Positions 36,740 to 49,600 of a stretch of 64,000 bases of DNA are shown piece by piece. Below the pieces are notes generated by a model, which saw only the letters and a program-made list of their open reading frames with translations, searched no databases and had not been told where the DNA came from. Every line of letters starts with the position of its first letter. Within the stretch, counting starts at the first letter, position 1. The stretch spans positions 5,977,001 through 6,041,000 of the forward strand of contig NC_083516.1 in NCBI RefSeq assembly GCF_032362555.1. The letters run 5' to 3'. The stretch comes from Amyelois transitella (taxonomy: Eukaryota > Arthropoda > Insecta > Lepidoptera > Pyralidae). The position numbers and the translations under genes were made by a program.

Positions 36740-36875
36740 AAATAAATATAATACACGGGACAATTTACGGGGCAGATTGAGTCATCCTCGAAATAAGTTC
36801 TGAACTTGTGTTTACGAGATACTAACTTAACGATACTATATTTTATAATAAATACTTATATACATACACATCCAT
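36740..36875 (-). repeat. tRNA-headed SINE, 3' half only
   Basis: Shares ACGGGACAATTTAC, ATTGAGTCATCCTCGAAATAAG, TACGAGATACTAACTTAACGATACTATATTTTATAATAAATACTTATAT in blocks with 11885-12000, same orientation. The tRNA head is missing, which is unusual for a retroposon truncated from its 5' end only if sense is minus; here it fits. Confidence 0.6.
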
Positions 36876-37199
36876 TTGTTGTAGATAGATCCAAATGTTG
36901 TTTACAATATACCAAAAATACTGGTAATATATAAAAATTCTATGTGCACACTGCGTCATGTCATAGCGCGAATAAATTGTATTTACTTATTGAATTTTGT
37001 TCGACGATAAAGTTCTCGATACAAAAAAATGTCGGCATCAGTGTATCCTTACATGTAGGAAATGGATGACTCGATTGATGGCCAATAAAACTAAATGCTT
37101 ACGGCTCTTAAATTTAAAAGGATATTTTTATGCCACAGAATAATAATTTCATGCCTTGTATATTCCTTATCATCATGACTGTTTAGGTACTTATCTTTT

Positions 37200-37225
37200 A
37201 TTACGCTCATTGACATGAGCGTAAT
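37200..37225. repeat. Perfect 11-bp hairpin
   Basis: ATTACGCTCAT, loop TGAC, ATGAGCGTAAT. Confidence 0.9.
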
Positions 37226-39892
37226 CTATAAAAAAGTTTTTACCAAAATTGACACAGTAAAAGACAACAATTGTGAACTGTCGCTGCTTAGGTCATGATG
37301 AAAATAATGTATTCCTGTTGAGGTGGCTTTATACCCACAGATATCCAAATCTGTGCTTATGCCTATTATAGTCCAGCTTACTTTGGGAGTAGCTTATCTG
37401 TATGATTTATCCATTAAAATATAGATATAATATTTTAAAATGACATTATGGTATACCCTACTATAAAATATTAAAAAATACCTGTTTACATTTAATACCT
37501 CTATTATTTATAATTAGTAAAATGCAAAATAAAAGTTTAAGATCAGTTAAAAACACCGTAATATTAAGTAGCAAAAAGCTACTCGAAGTCTCTATTTGAC
37601 AATAATTTCCTGGACCAGGCTTGTTGTTTACAAATAAAGGTCCTGTCTGTGGGGACTCGAAAGCAATTACAAATGAAGGTCAATTTATTTTGACAATTAT
37701 AAACCTAATCCAAAATTATTGATAAGCAATTCAACTTAGAATCCCAGAGGTAACCTAGTAATTATCTCGACCAGTAGTTTAAGTTCGAATCTTAAGAAAC
37801 TATTATAACATCCTAACCATAATATGAAAAGAAATGAAAAGAATTACTGTACGTATGTACAATTTCATTTTACTATGAAGTGTTGAACAAATACCTTAAC
37901 TTCTATTTTTCTTTGTTACCGTATCCTATGGTTTGAAGTGGAAGTCGCCACAGATAACACCGCAAAATAAATATTAAATAATGCGTAAACAAATGCCATA
38001 AATTAAACTGTAAATTAAAAAAATCAAATGAAATTCGTCTAAAAATTGGGGCTTTTCTTCTTTGGTCTCTTTGAAATGATAAATATTATTCGTATCTACT
38101 TATTATATCTGATTAGGGTCCAGTTCTTTCGAAAAGAAACACCTAGCAAAAGATATCAGTTTCAACTTGAAATTATTTTACGAGTCGCATTGTAAAATAA
38201 AAAATATTGGAGAGGAGGAAGCAGAAAAAGGAAAGGGCCAAGTCCATTGCTTTCTTATCTGTGGTAAACGTCCGCTTTCTGCGAAAATATCAAAGCTTTT
38301 GTGGCATATGATAGAATAATATAACGATCGTAAGTGTGCTCCTAAGACTTTGTAAGCTCTTACTGGGAGATCGAGTTCGTCTATAAAGTGACAATAATAT
38401 TTACAAAAAAGAAAAAAAAAGACACATGAACGTGGCCTTTCAGTCTTTTCATGATTTTGGCTCTACTCTGCAAGGGATATTACGTATGAAAAAAAAACAA
38501 TGTTTCACAAGACTTCATTCTTTTTTGCGCAGTATAGACGATATTCAAATGGATGTGATAATATCAACCGTATTAGATGACAGTACAATAAACGCGTACA
38601 AAACGAGACTCCTATCCCACGGCATCCATCGATAGATAGGCGTGACGACCATTAGGCAACTAAGGTCATCATACACATACATATGTGATAACAAATCAAT
38701 AAAAACCTTGTATTTGGGTATTGCAAAATAATTTCAACATGTTGGGAAAATGGATAAGAGGCAATTAATTAAAGGCATTTATTTATAAAGCAGAGATTAA
38801 TGAATGAGTTAAGCAGATCGACTTCGGCAAACATATAGCTCTCCTTAAATAGGACTCTTATTCATCTAGCGTATATAGAGAGTGATGTGCGTATAGGCAG
38901 AAAGTGTAAATCCATATGTTTACTGCTTAAGAAAGTAAACACCTTAATAGATCAAGGAAGTTCTGGCCAAAAGACAGATAAAATGTATGTTAAACCAACG
39001 AGCTTGCATGAAAAGGTAAATTAATGATAGAACAAAAGAAGGTATCGTGGAAAATAAAAAGATGTAGCGTTGTCTCTGCCTACCTTCCCAGGGAAGTGAT
39101 GTGGTTACGTGTATATGTATGTAAAACCCTGTCACGTTTCCTTGGCACATGAAGGCGATCGCTTCACTCAATCTGCGAGAGGATCGGATGGCGACCTGCA
39201 ACCTTCTTTGCGAGTAATTGAAACCGAATACCCTATCAATAATACCTTTACACCATCCGATGGCCATGCCAACACTGGTATGACATCCATTTTAAAATAA
39301 TGAATAGTACATGAAACGAAAAATAGAACCATCACAACCTTAATTTTATAGACTTTTGTTAGCCCTTGTTTAGTGCAGTGGTGATGTGCGGTTCTTTAAG
39401 TCACTCTCTCTCTCATCACCTACGCCAGGCCCGCCCAGGTTACAAAGTGGTCACATCATTGTGAAAAAATATCCTGAGTTTTTATCTTAATATTTATTTC
39501 CTTCTTGATAAAAGGCGATTAATTACAGTAAGTTTGTCATAACACAGGTCTCGTGTTTACTTTGTTGCTCATTTAATAGATGTGATTTGACCCTACATTG
39601 TTGTTACTGCAAAGGTATCTTGGGACGGGTAGCTAGGGCACAGTGTCTAATAATGAACAGTACGAACACAGGTCAATGGCTGCCTCGACATTTGCTCGCA
39701 CTACGCTGAACTGGCAACTATTTTCCTTTTCTATGCTTATTGGAGGACACTGGAATATCAAGAAACTTCGTGAAACTATGCGTTGTAATACTACTTTTCT
39801 TCTAGTAATACTCATTGGTATCATAAGCAGTCTGTGGTCGTTTAAAGTTTGATTGAGCTTTTTCGGGATCACTATAGTGCTGGAATGAGCAT

Positions 39893-39927
39893 GTTACTCT
39901 TCTTTATTGTTCATAAAGAAGAGTAAC
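39893..39927. repeat. Perfect 15-bp hairpin
   Basis: GTTACTCTTCTTTAT, loop TGTTC, ATAAAGAAGAGTAAC. Confidence 0.9.
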
Positions 39928-40489
39928 CCTGTATTTGTACCACGAAATCATTTAAAAACTTGTTTGTAGACAAAAATAATCGACATATTTATTTTTTTTC
40001 AGAAAAATTACAAACATATTTTAACTAAATAAATATTTTTTTTTATTTCATAATAGCGACAAATATAGAATTGAAATATTGATTCCAATCAATTAAAAAA
40101 AATGTTAGATTAATTCATCCATCACTAAATTAAACAAACTATGACGAGATCAGAAAAAAAAAAACATTTTGTATTTGACCTAACCTGATCGAGGCAATTG
40201 ATAAATCCTTGTTAGTTTCTAACATTATCCAGCTTCATGCCAGAAAGTAGTAGAGAGTATGCAACTGTGTTACGTAATAAAATTTCAGAGCACTCCGAAT
40301 CTGCCCTGAATAGCGTAATCAGAAATGTCGGAACAATGTTGATTATGTGTAGGTCACTATTATTGTAATAGACCAATGGAATATAGGTTACATACGTACG
40401 TGGCTTTATGAAATACACGATTATACCTACAAACTGTGTTCATATCAAATAAAAACTTTAATTATATGTATATATTGAAAATACTACTT

Positions 40490-40715
40490 ACTACTTATAT
40501 ACTACTAATATTATAAATTCGAAAGTTTGTGATATGTCAGGATGTCAGTATAGATATTTGTTACTCTTTCACTCAAAAACTACTGAATCGATAACAATGA
40601 AATTTGGTATGTAGGTAGCTGAAGACCCAGAATAACACATCGGCTACTTTTTATTCCAGAGTTTCCGCGGGATTGATACGGTTTCCATGCGGACGAAGTT
40701 GCGGGCGGCCTCTAG
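40490..40715 (+). repeat. RTE-like non-LTR 3' end
   Basis: Close copy of 12175-12390: TTACTCTTTCACTCAAAAACTACTGAATCG, GAAATTTGGTATGTAGGTAGCTG, ending GGACGAAGTTGCGGGCGGCCTCTAGT. Confidence 0.7.
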
Positions 40716-41179
40716 TTGAAAATAAATGCGACCTTAAATTAGCTCGGTGTCAAAATATTGCGTAGAAATTGCTTTCAAAATTTAATTATAATAATAACTT
40801 AATAAGAAACAAAAAATTTAACTTTTTTCAACTGGCCAGTAACATGTGAAAACATGTGAGGTCAACTATTTAAAGTGTTGACTTAATCGAATAAAAAATT
40901 GTATGAAATAAAGCGATTGTTTTCATAAATTTCAAAATCGAGAAAGTAAAAGCCATTACTTGTGTTTCTATTTTTAGTAATCACAAACACAGTTTATAAG
41001 TAATAATATAAATGTATATTTTAGAAATAATACTTGTTTTTGTTCATTCATTTCTTCATGAGTCCTATTCTAAGTGAAAGATCTATACATATGTATAATA
41101 AAACAGTAAAAATATTTTGTCTTTACATTTAGTATTTTTGACTAAAATGGATAGAGGGACACTTAGAATGAATAATAGA

Positions 41180-41455
41180 AAGCAAAAATTTTGGTTTTGA
41201 TTTTTTTGTCTGTCTGTCTATCTGTATGTATCAGCTTATCTCCGAAATTACTGAACAGTTTACTTAAAACTTTCACCAATTGCTTTGTTTTAACTCAGAA
41301 AAACATTTAAAGTTTGTTTCATTTGGAACTACTGGTTCGTATTGAAAAATTCTTTTTGCTTTGAATAGACCATTTATCGAGGAAGGCTTTATAAATGCTT
41401 CAATGATGCCCAAAATAACTATTCCACGCGGACGAAGTCGCGGGCACAGCTAGTA
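41180..41455 (+). repeat. RTE-like LINE 3' fragment
   Basis: Opposite orientation to 14690-14960: GAATAGACCATTTATCGAGGAAGGC, ATGCCCAAAATAACTATTCCACGCGGACG, ending GAAGTCGCGGGCACAGCTAGTA. Confidence 0.65.
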
Positions 41456-42136
41456 CATAGATAATGTAATTTATCCACCAAGTTAATTTATGTTTAAAAA
41501 GCGAATTATCCCAAGCGCGAAAATAATGATCTATTTTTCACACTAATGGTGACATACGCATTCAATTAATATACGTACACGTTCAATTGCAAATCACATA
41601 GTAATAAATTAGAATTTTCTTTTTTTTCAGGATATTTCGTTCACTGCAGTACAGCAACCTCTTGTAATGATTTCAATATTTTATTATCTGTGTTTGAACT
41701 AATAATTTCTTAAAATGACTTATCACCTTTATATATCCCAAAAAAAAAAAATGGTATGCTCCAGTAGACTTACAAAAACTCTATCAATCTATTAAAGTCA
41801 TAAAACAAATAGACATAAGTAATATAGCGTAAATATTCTTTACTTTACGTAATTTAATACCGTTGAAGAATGCATTTAACGTAGGTAATTAACTTCTTAC
41901 AGAATATCAATTCACGAACGTTACCTTCGTTCATTAGCGTAACGTAACAGGTGTGCTCAAAATATAACTGTGTTAAAACTGTGTTAAAGGAAAGTTTGCT
42001 CCTGCTGTTCTGTGTGAATCAGCAAATTTCTCTTTATATATTAGCTATCAATAAATGTGATAAAAAGTAACTTACATTGTTAATTGCATGTTATATGTAG
42101 ATAGATATACATATAAGTTATGAGATAAAAATTGTA

Positions 42137-42392
42137 GTGCCGTGTGGTTCCCGGCACCAATATAAAAAGAATAGGACCACTCCATCTCTTTCCCATGGAT
42201 GTCGTAAAGGCGACTAAGGGATAGCCTTACAAACTTGGTATTCTTTTTTAGGCGATGACAACCTGTTTCTATTTGAATCTTAATTCTATCATTAAGCCAA
42301 ATAGCTGAACGTGGCCTATCAGTCTTTTCAAGATTGTTGGCTCTGTCTACCCCATAAGGGATATAGACGTGACCACATGTACGTATGTATGT
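42137..42392 (+). repeat. Family A retroposon, full copy with 10-bp target-site duplication
   Basis: From TGCCGTGTGGTTCCCGGCACC to GACGTGACCACATGTACGTATGTATGT. The duplication AAAAATTGTA lies at 42127-42136 and 42393-42402. Sense orientation, with the (TATG)n tail to the right. Confidence 0.87.
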
Positions 42393-42629
42393 AAAAATTG
42401 TAAGGAACCTTCCAAATTAAGGCAACTGATTCAAAAGGTCAGGTTGGTCTGCTGACAGGGTCTCGAAAGTCAGAAGGGAGTTGCCCTTTGTAACGATCCA
42501 GCATATTTACTTTTAAATCGGGGACCTTGGATCCTTTCAACGAATGTGATGAAAAAATACTAGGATTTAAGAGTATACTAAGTTAGTGTGCAGGTATCTG
42601 TCTGTATTCGTAGTACTTTCACGAAAAAA

Positions 42630-42785
42630 AATCAGATTACATATAAGCATATTGAATGCAATAGTGAAGCTGAAAGAATTAAATACAATATAGTCACATA
42701 TTGTAAACAACTAATTCAACCTTATGACTTTATACATCACGCTACTGGAACTGTTTTAGATCAATTGATGAATGGACATAATTAA
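42630..42785 (+). other. Orphan ORF remnant 4 (unidentified)
   Basis: From about AATCAGATTACATATAAGC the + frame reads ITYKHIECNSEAERIKYNIV, then QLIQPYDFIHHATGTVLDQL and stops after MNGHN. Composition is protein-like but the frame is only about 50 codons from a plausible CAG acceptor. Family unknown; chance is possible. Confidence 0.15.
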
Positions 42786-45639
42786 CTGATTTTTCGCCCT
42801 CTGTTAACCACCAAATTATCCCTAATTCAGGGAAAACCACGTGCTGAAGGTATAATTGTACTGTTCAACACACAAGTTTTGACCAAATTCTTCTACACAA
42901 TCACGGGAGATCGTGACTTTGGAAGTTCTTGGTATCGAACAAATAGATTTCTTATAGCTTTTATCGCATTATCACTGATTAATACGGTAATTTGATGTGG
43001 GATTTAATTCATGTATTTACAAAATAAACAATATGGTTCATTCCATGTGGTTGGGAAAGTAAATAAATCATAGAATATGGCGCACAATCGCACAATTTGA
43101 TTAATGTGCTAGAAGATACTCGCTATTTAGGTAAGACTTATTCAAGCACGTGAAAAGTTAGCAACATAAAGATATTTTCAAAAATCTTTTATCATCTTAA
43201 ACCCCACAAAAAAATCAACCTAGAAAATATTAACCAACTGATTTGAGTTGTATCAAATAGCAAATAAAGCAGAAGGCAAAGGAAAAAATTAAAACATGAG
43301 TGACAAAATAAACCAAAAGCTAAAAAAATAAATAAATAGGTAAATATCTACTTATGCATACGTACTGTAAGGGGAATTCATGATGAGCAAATCTATTTTC
43401 GCACTTTATTATTAACAGTTTATCACGGACAATTAGGAGGCTATATTCAAAGTCCGCTGCCTGTGAACTCGCGTTACCTCGCAATTTCATGTCCGCACAG
43501 TGCAGCCGTCCGCCCTGTAATTACACTCCTAATTTTGGATTGCTAGTTTTCGCTTTGGATAAATACGGAAGCTTCAATAATGAAAACCTTAGTTTGAAAG
43601 CACAATTATATATACCTATCAACTTATATGTTCGCGAAGAATGAACATTGGCAAAGTAATGTAATGCTTGGATAAAGAAGTTTACTTTATTAATAATCTT
43701 TAACTCATAATAGTAATTATTTCTAAACAAACAAGCATAAATCTGCTGGATCTACCTAGTATTGTTTCACATTAGATCCATCGTTTTTTAGCTTGCGTTT
43801 CAATTTCTTTGTATAATAAAAATATGCGGGCAAAAGAATCATATTTATTTGATTTACAGCATAACACTAACAAATTTCTACTCGTACTAAAATCATTTAC
43901 TTCATATTTGTTGTCGTAGGCGAGAATGCCGCAAGTATCAACACAAATATACAACGAAATGTAAACGAGTATTATGTTTCAGTAATTAAAATTATTTATT
44001 TATGACATAATTAAGTAATAGCTCGCTATTGCGAGTTCATGAATTTTGGAGTAAGTACCTAGTTAGGTACATAGCATAATATTCAGTTATAATATTTCGT
44101 GATATAACTCATATTTATCTCCACAGCGTTGATATATAAAACAATACTGATTCACCTGCACAGTTATAAACTAAATTAAATTCAAATAAAGGTTAACATT
44201 AACAGCAATTACAAAAAGTAATAAAACGCAGGTAATTAAATAAAATGAAAGGAACTTTAGTAAACAAAAATTAAATTGTCTCAGAGGAAAACGTAAAATA
44301 TTTTGTTGAAAGTGTACAAAATGCTCTCCTAGGCTGAAACCACACGGCTTATATCGATAATAAAACAGTTAAATTTTAATTACTTAGCTAATGAAAATCA
44401 CCTCGATATCTGCTTGGTTTTTGAAAAGACAGGCATCATTGTTCCCTCAGAGCATCAGTGAGGCGTTTCTGTTCCCCTGCACTTTTGTTCGTTTGCATAA
44501 AGAAACCGACACTTGACAGGGAATGAAATGGCCACGAGCGGGCACAGAGCCGCTCTTGTTTATGGCTGAGTCGTAGTATAGGTACTGCCTTAGATATCTG
44601 AATAATATACCTACTAAGGTTTTCTTTTATGTTCTTAGGTTTCAAAGAAAGTTTGCAATAACAGGCACAAATCGCAAAGTGAATACGAGTATAAATGTAT
44701 GGTTCTCATTCTCAGCTGTTTTGTTACTCTATGATTTGAAAGTAGGCATTTGACATGGTAGCACCATCCTATATTGTGATTTTTTTAAAATCGCTTCGAG
44801 CTCAAAATCATTGAAAGTGATCACAATAACTGTCTAACACTGATTACTCTATTAATAGGTAAAAACTATTTTTTTTAATCAGGCTTACACATTCAGTTAC
44901 TAACGTGAAATGTGTAAGTTTTTCTTTTAAGTGCACAATGTTTTTTGGCACAGTAAGCGCATAACTAAGGATATAGTCAGTGGTTCATGGTCGCATCACA
45001 CAACCACCGGCGGGGCGCAATATATGAAGAACATATAATACAATCATCTGTAGACAAAGTGGACAACTCCATCACTTTATATAAACAGGGTGACATGCAT
45101 AGCGTTCAGAATAATATAGGATTATTCTGATTTATGTGCGGTCATGTTTCTGTACAGGCGAAGGTAAATTTTAGTTCAACATTTAAAGTATGCTTCACTT
45201 CACGATCAAAGAGTTACTCCATCTATTTGGCATCTTCTCAAGCTTGTTTCACAGTCCACACGATTAATTGTCATTGGTTCTGAAAATATAGCCCTGGCCA
45301 GTCTTCTTCAATGTTAATGGTTTTGGAATCATCCAACAGATGTCGGTGTTTTCACGAACTTACTCATTTACGTTACATGTAAGGGTAAATTTATTGATTT
45401 ATTATAATGATAATACTGTCGAAGATTCTTAAAATATGAGTTTTATGAAAGCCGAAAACTAAATCACTGGGAAACAACAACAACAAATTATTAGTATATA
45501 TTATAAAAACGATAATTAAAAAGTTACTATTTATGAGGTGGCATTAATAAGTAGATTAGTACTATAAGTGAGGTAGTGACAGTGTCTTGTCATTCCTCAA
45601 CTTTTTGGGGGCGTTGCCCTGACATGCCCTGCCCCCGGA

Positions 45640-45671
45640 TATATAAAGTAAGAGCTGGCTAGTGTTTCAGT
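45640..45671 (+). promoter_or_regulatory. Orphan RNA polymerase II core promoter (TATA + Inr)
   Basis: TATATAAA at 45640-45647 is followed by the arthropod initiator TCAGT at 45667-45671, with the A at 45669, 29 nt after the first T of the box. This is textbook spacing. A GC-rich patch (GGGGGCGTTGCCC...GCCCCCGG) lies immediately upstream. No known gene follows on this strand. The first ATG, at 45701, opens only a 30-codon frame. Transcription would run toward, and antisense to, AstCC. Confidence 0.5.
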
Positions 45672-46659
45672 AGGCGGATTAAAGTGAAACATATCGTAAT
45701 ATGGCCATAAACAAATTTAGTGTATCTGTAGCAAAAAAGTCGCCAATGACAATACAATACTTTTATTTGTACCTTTGGAAAAACAAGTTTTAGATACAAG
45801 ATATCAATTATTATGTTTCCACTTAATTTTTAAAGACAAAATTAATTAAAGGTAAATTTGAAAAAAATATCCTCGAATCGAGCTTTTTATTTTCGTAATG
45901 ACGTCATCAAAGAAGAGATTAATGGGGTCGAATATCACTACGGCCACGTACAAGTATAGATTGTGAATGCGGTCATGTTTTATTGATTTTCCTAAGTTAC
46001 ATAATACATTACATTATTTATTTACCGATACTCATGGTACAACCAGTATTTCATTTTCTAAATAGAAAACTATTTATTTTTACAACAATAACGTTCCGTT
46101 GTAATCGGTTTATTTAACAGATAAGTGCCTCAAACCTTTAGTTTCCGGGGATAAATAATAAATAGACTTAATTTGTAAAACATTATTTAATATATTTATC
46201 ATAAGTAGTATGTAATCGAAACTTAAAAGCTTGATAATGGCCACGAATTGGCCGAAATGGCCATGAATTTACAAATATCGAAACAACCTATAGTAGTAAC
46301 GTAAAGGAATTATGGTCAAGTTTGATCACACTTATTAATAGTTGAAGTTAGAGAATAAGTTTACTGGATACACCTAAATATTGTTTCAATGCATCATCAT
46401 GGAACTCATTTAAAAACATTGCAAAGTTACTTTTGTATCATCTTCAACTTTTAAAACAAAACTGTTTCCATAAAACAAGTTAAGAAATATGCCTATAATA
46501 AATACTGGAAAAAGTCTTAAAAATAGCGCAACTGCGGCTAAAATATTGAACTAGACTTTCGAGAAAACAGGTTTAGACTTAAAAAATTAAACTCATTTCA
46601 AATTAAGTAAACAATCAAATCAGAAAACAAGGAGCCGGCGAAAATAATCTTCTAAAGTT

Positions 46660-49600
46660 TCAGAAGCAGGTGACCGCGTTAAAATAGCAACGCAGGACGC
46701 GGCCGCGCCCGCCGCCTTGTCCGCGCCGCTGCAGGCCGCTCTGAAACAACGCAAATAGTAAACTTATTATCGTCATGGTTTTAGTATCGTTTGCATCCTC
46801 ACCACTTTCGAGAGGAGCCAGAAGTGCGCCTTTAACCACGACCCTTTATTAATTACCCCGGTTTTTACACGAAGCGACTCTCGTCTGACCTCCGTAACCT
46901 TTGTATTATATAATATTACTCGCATCTAGTGAATGCAACACAGAAAGATAATATGAGTGGAAGAGTGAAGCTCCAAAGACCCTATTTGTCATTGCACGCT
47001 AAAAATTACTGTAATTCCTTTTAAATAAAATCCTCACAATATTGCACACGATTAAAAATAAGATGATACCTTTCAGTGTATTGTGTTAATTCAATAACTT
47101 TTTAAATTCCATAACTCTCTCTCGTATGTAATAAATATTAGAAATTAATTAAACACTCAAAATTATATTTGATTTCGCCGTAAGTTTTTTTTAAATAAGA
47201 TGAATTTTCTATTTCTGATAATGACTTGCTATAAAATAAAAAGTAAATAACCAGTCATTAGAAGCAGTACATATCCATAGCGCGACATGCTAGCGTGAAG
47301 TGAACCAGCATACCGAACTTTCAACAATTTACCTGTCATACTATTAACTCTGTACTACAAAACTACAAAATGCTCAATTTACAGAAGTTTACCATGTAAT
47401 GTTTGTGCTTGCTTTGAAAGATCGTGCATTTATAAAAGGGGAAAACCTATGCGGAATGTTTTTGTTTGTTTGATGTAAGCTCTCGGAGTACATAAACATT
47501 AAATACGTTGTAAGTTGTGTTATATTTTTATACAAACCGCAACTTACGATTCACAAATCATAGGCTATTCGCAGGTAATACGAAAATGCATCACATTCTT
47601 TATGTTATTGAATGTACCAAGAGTAAGATATAGTATCAACCATACCAAGAGTTCCGTTTGTTCCGTGAGTACTATAGAATAGAATCACTTCACATCTTTT
47701 CCATGGATGTCATAAAAAGCTACTAAGGAATAGACTTATAAACTTGGAATGCCTCTTGTAGGTGATAAGTTAACAACCTGTCACTATGAGAAAGGAGAAA
47801 TCCAAAGGCTTTGTCTTATCCCCTCCAGAACATTTCCAATAGTCTCTTTAACACCCGCACTGCTTATATTTTTTATTAAGATTAACACGTAATCAAAAGA
47901 TAAGAATTTCAATTTTACAGCATAGTTACAGTACACAAGGGAAATAAGGTTAAGACGACTGTAATTCAAAATTCAAATAATGGTTTAAGATCTTGTTGTC
48001 AATAATCTAATCCGTAAATGGACAGCGTTAATTAAACTTGTATAATAAGTTTTGTGAGATGAGTTTTTGGTACAAGACAAACAGACGGGAAAGCTTTCAA
48101 GGGCCAAGTGGTGCCCTAATTTTGATTTTCTAATATCAAGGCACACGGCAGTGCCTAAGCCAAGTTTCGAATCGAAAATAGCAAAAAATCGTAGATAATT
48201 TTCTCACGAAGCGAAAGAAGTATGCAGAGATCGTGGCAAGTGGAAAGAGGTAGTCTCTGCCTACCCCTCCGGGAAAGAGGCGTGATTTTATGTATGTATG
48301 TAATTTTCTCACATTATGAAATTTATGTTCTAAATAATTACAATTTAACTCACTCTTCAAAATCTATTGTTTTTAACAGTTATTATTTTATTCAAATTTA
48401 TTCAAATGCACTATTAAATTGATTTCATATAAATACTATATAAATTACCTATGAGTAACCCAATTAAGATTTTCAGAATATTATAAGCAATGACGATAAG
48501 TGGAAGCAGCGCGCAACAGAAATATTATAGGTATATATAATAAATAAATATAACATATCAAACGAAGAAAGACAATCTATATATTTTGGTTGTAAGAGTA
48601 AAGTTTGTTTTAAGTTGCCACGTTAATTTTAACATTAAAATAAAGACTATCAGAAGCACGTGAATAACTCTTTCTTTATATCGAATACAGCATTTAATTA
48701 AGTAATAAAAAAAAAGTTTCTTTCACTTATTCACTCTATTCAAAGCTTTAATTTTACGTGCGTGATAACTCTGGTATGCCATTTAAACAGGTAATTGAGA
48801 TATGAAGCCATAGTCACCGTGTCTACACTGTCGCTATGCCTGGGCGCCGGCGGGGTGGGCGCGATGACGGGCTCGTACAGATCAAAACTCAGCGGCCGGA
48901 CCTCCTCGTAATGATCCCTCTGCAACGCGACCACCACCGTACACTTAGTTACCTCCACATTACATTTATTAAGAACTGACGATTCCGAACCCGTGGTAAT
49001 TAAAATTTTAAATAAAAGCATAAGGTTATGTATTGTCAAACTATGTTTATTAACCACCAAAATAGATTTTGATGAGTGAGTTTTAATAGAAAATAAACAA
49101 TTTTAAATGGCTACAATATTTATTGAACTCTTTTGACAAGCCTTTTTAGTAGTGACTGTTTTTCTTTATCTTCTACCGATACAAAGTGAAAGCAATATCA
49201 AAGATATTTACCATGTCCCCATCGTTATCCATGTTGATCCTCAGCGGCTCGGTGCGGGGCCACTCTCTGCTGGGCGCGGCCTTCTGCTGGCTGTCCTCGT
49301 GCAGAGCCTTCTGCAGCGCGATCAGCAGCCGGTCCAGCACCAGGGCGGCTCGCTTCTGCGGGACTATTATCTGTTCCTACAAAAATTTGATTTCATTTGT
49401 GTAAAAATTTTCTTAAAAATTTAATAAAATTAAAAATACTCTCTGTGTGGTACAATAGAATAGGCAGATTTAAAGTATTTTTTTAATGTGGTTGTTCCAC
49501 AGGTTTACAATTAGGAAGATACTCAAAGCAGGTTGCAATTATTTTCCAAGCAAAATAAGATGCTTTTGCTTGTGTTAAAAACCGTACTCTTCAAAATTAT

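Larger units (their letters stand above)
31580..46600. other. Intergenic block between AstC promoter and AstCC: repeats
   Basis: About 15 kb without a recognised gene. It holds a degraded family A copy (31960-32180), a nested hairpin and full family A copy (33686-34029), partial family A copies (35693-35790, 36690-36730, 38423-38480), a SINE body (36740-36875), an RTE-like end (40490-40715), another LINE end (41180-41455), a full family A copy (42137-42392), an orphan ORF (42630-42785) and an orphan promoter (45640-45671). I see nothing clear in 34050-35690, 37230-38420, 42800-44870 or 45800-46600. Confidence 0.7.

Noticed and set aside
39893-39927. microRNA precursor
   Set aside because: Stem of only 15 bp with a 5-nt loop is too short for an animal pre-miRNA. 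Likewise for the other short hairpins.
23001-46600. A third paralogue (AstCCC) between AstC and AstCC
   Set aside because: I looked for a Cys-x6-Cys peptide exon with FNAVSCF-type coding in the GC-rich patches on both strands and found none. A by-eye search cannot fully exclude it.
47428-47440. TTTATAAAAGGGG as a promoter
   Set aside because: No TCAGT-type initiator 25-32 nt downstream and nothing gene-like follows on the + strand.
48740-49060. 106-aa minus-strand protein
   Set aside because: It reads straight through the AstCC third exon into both introns. The exon has a clear acceptor at 48920 and the frame beyond both splice sites is not conserved-looking.
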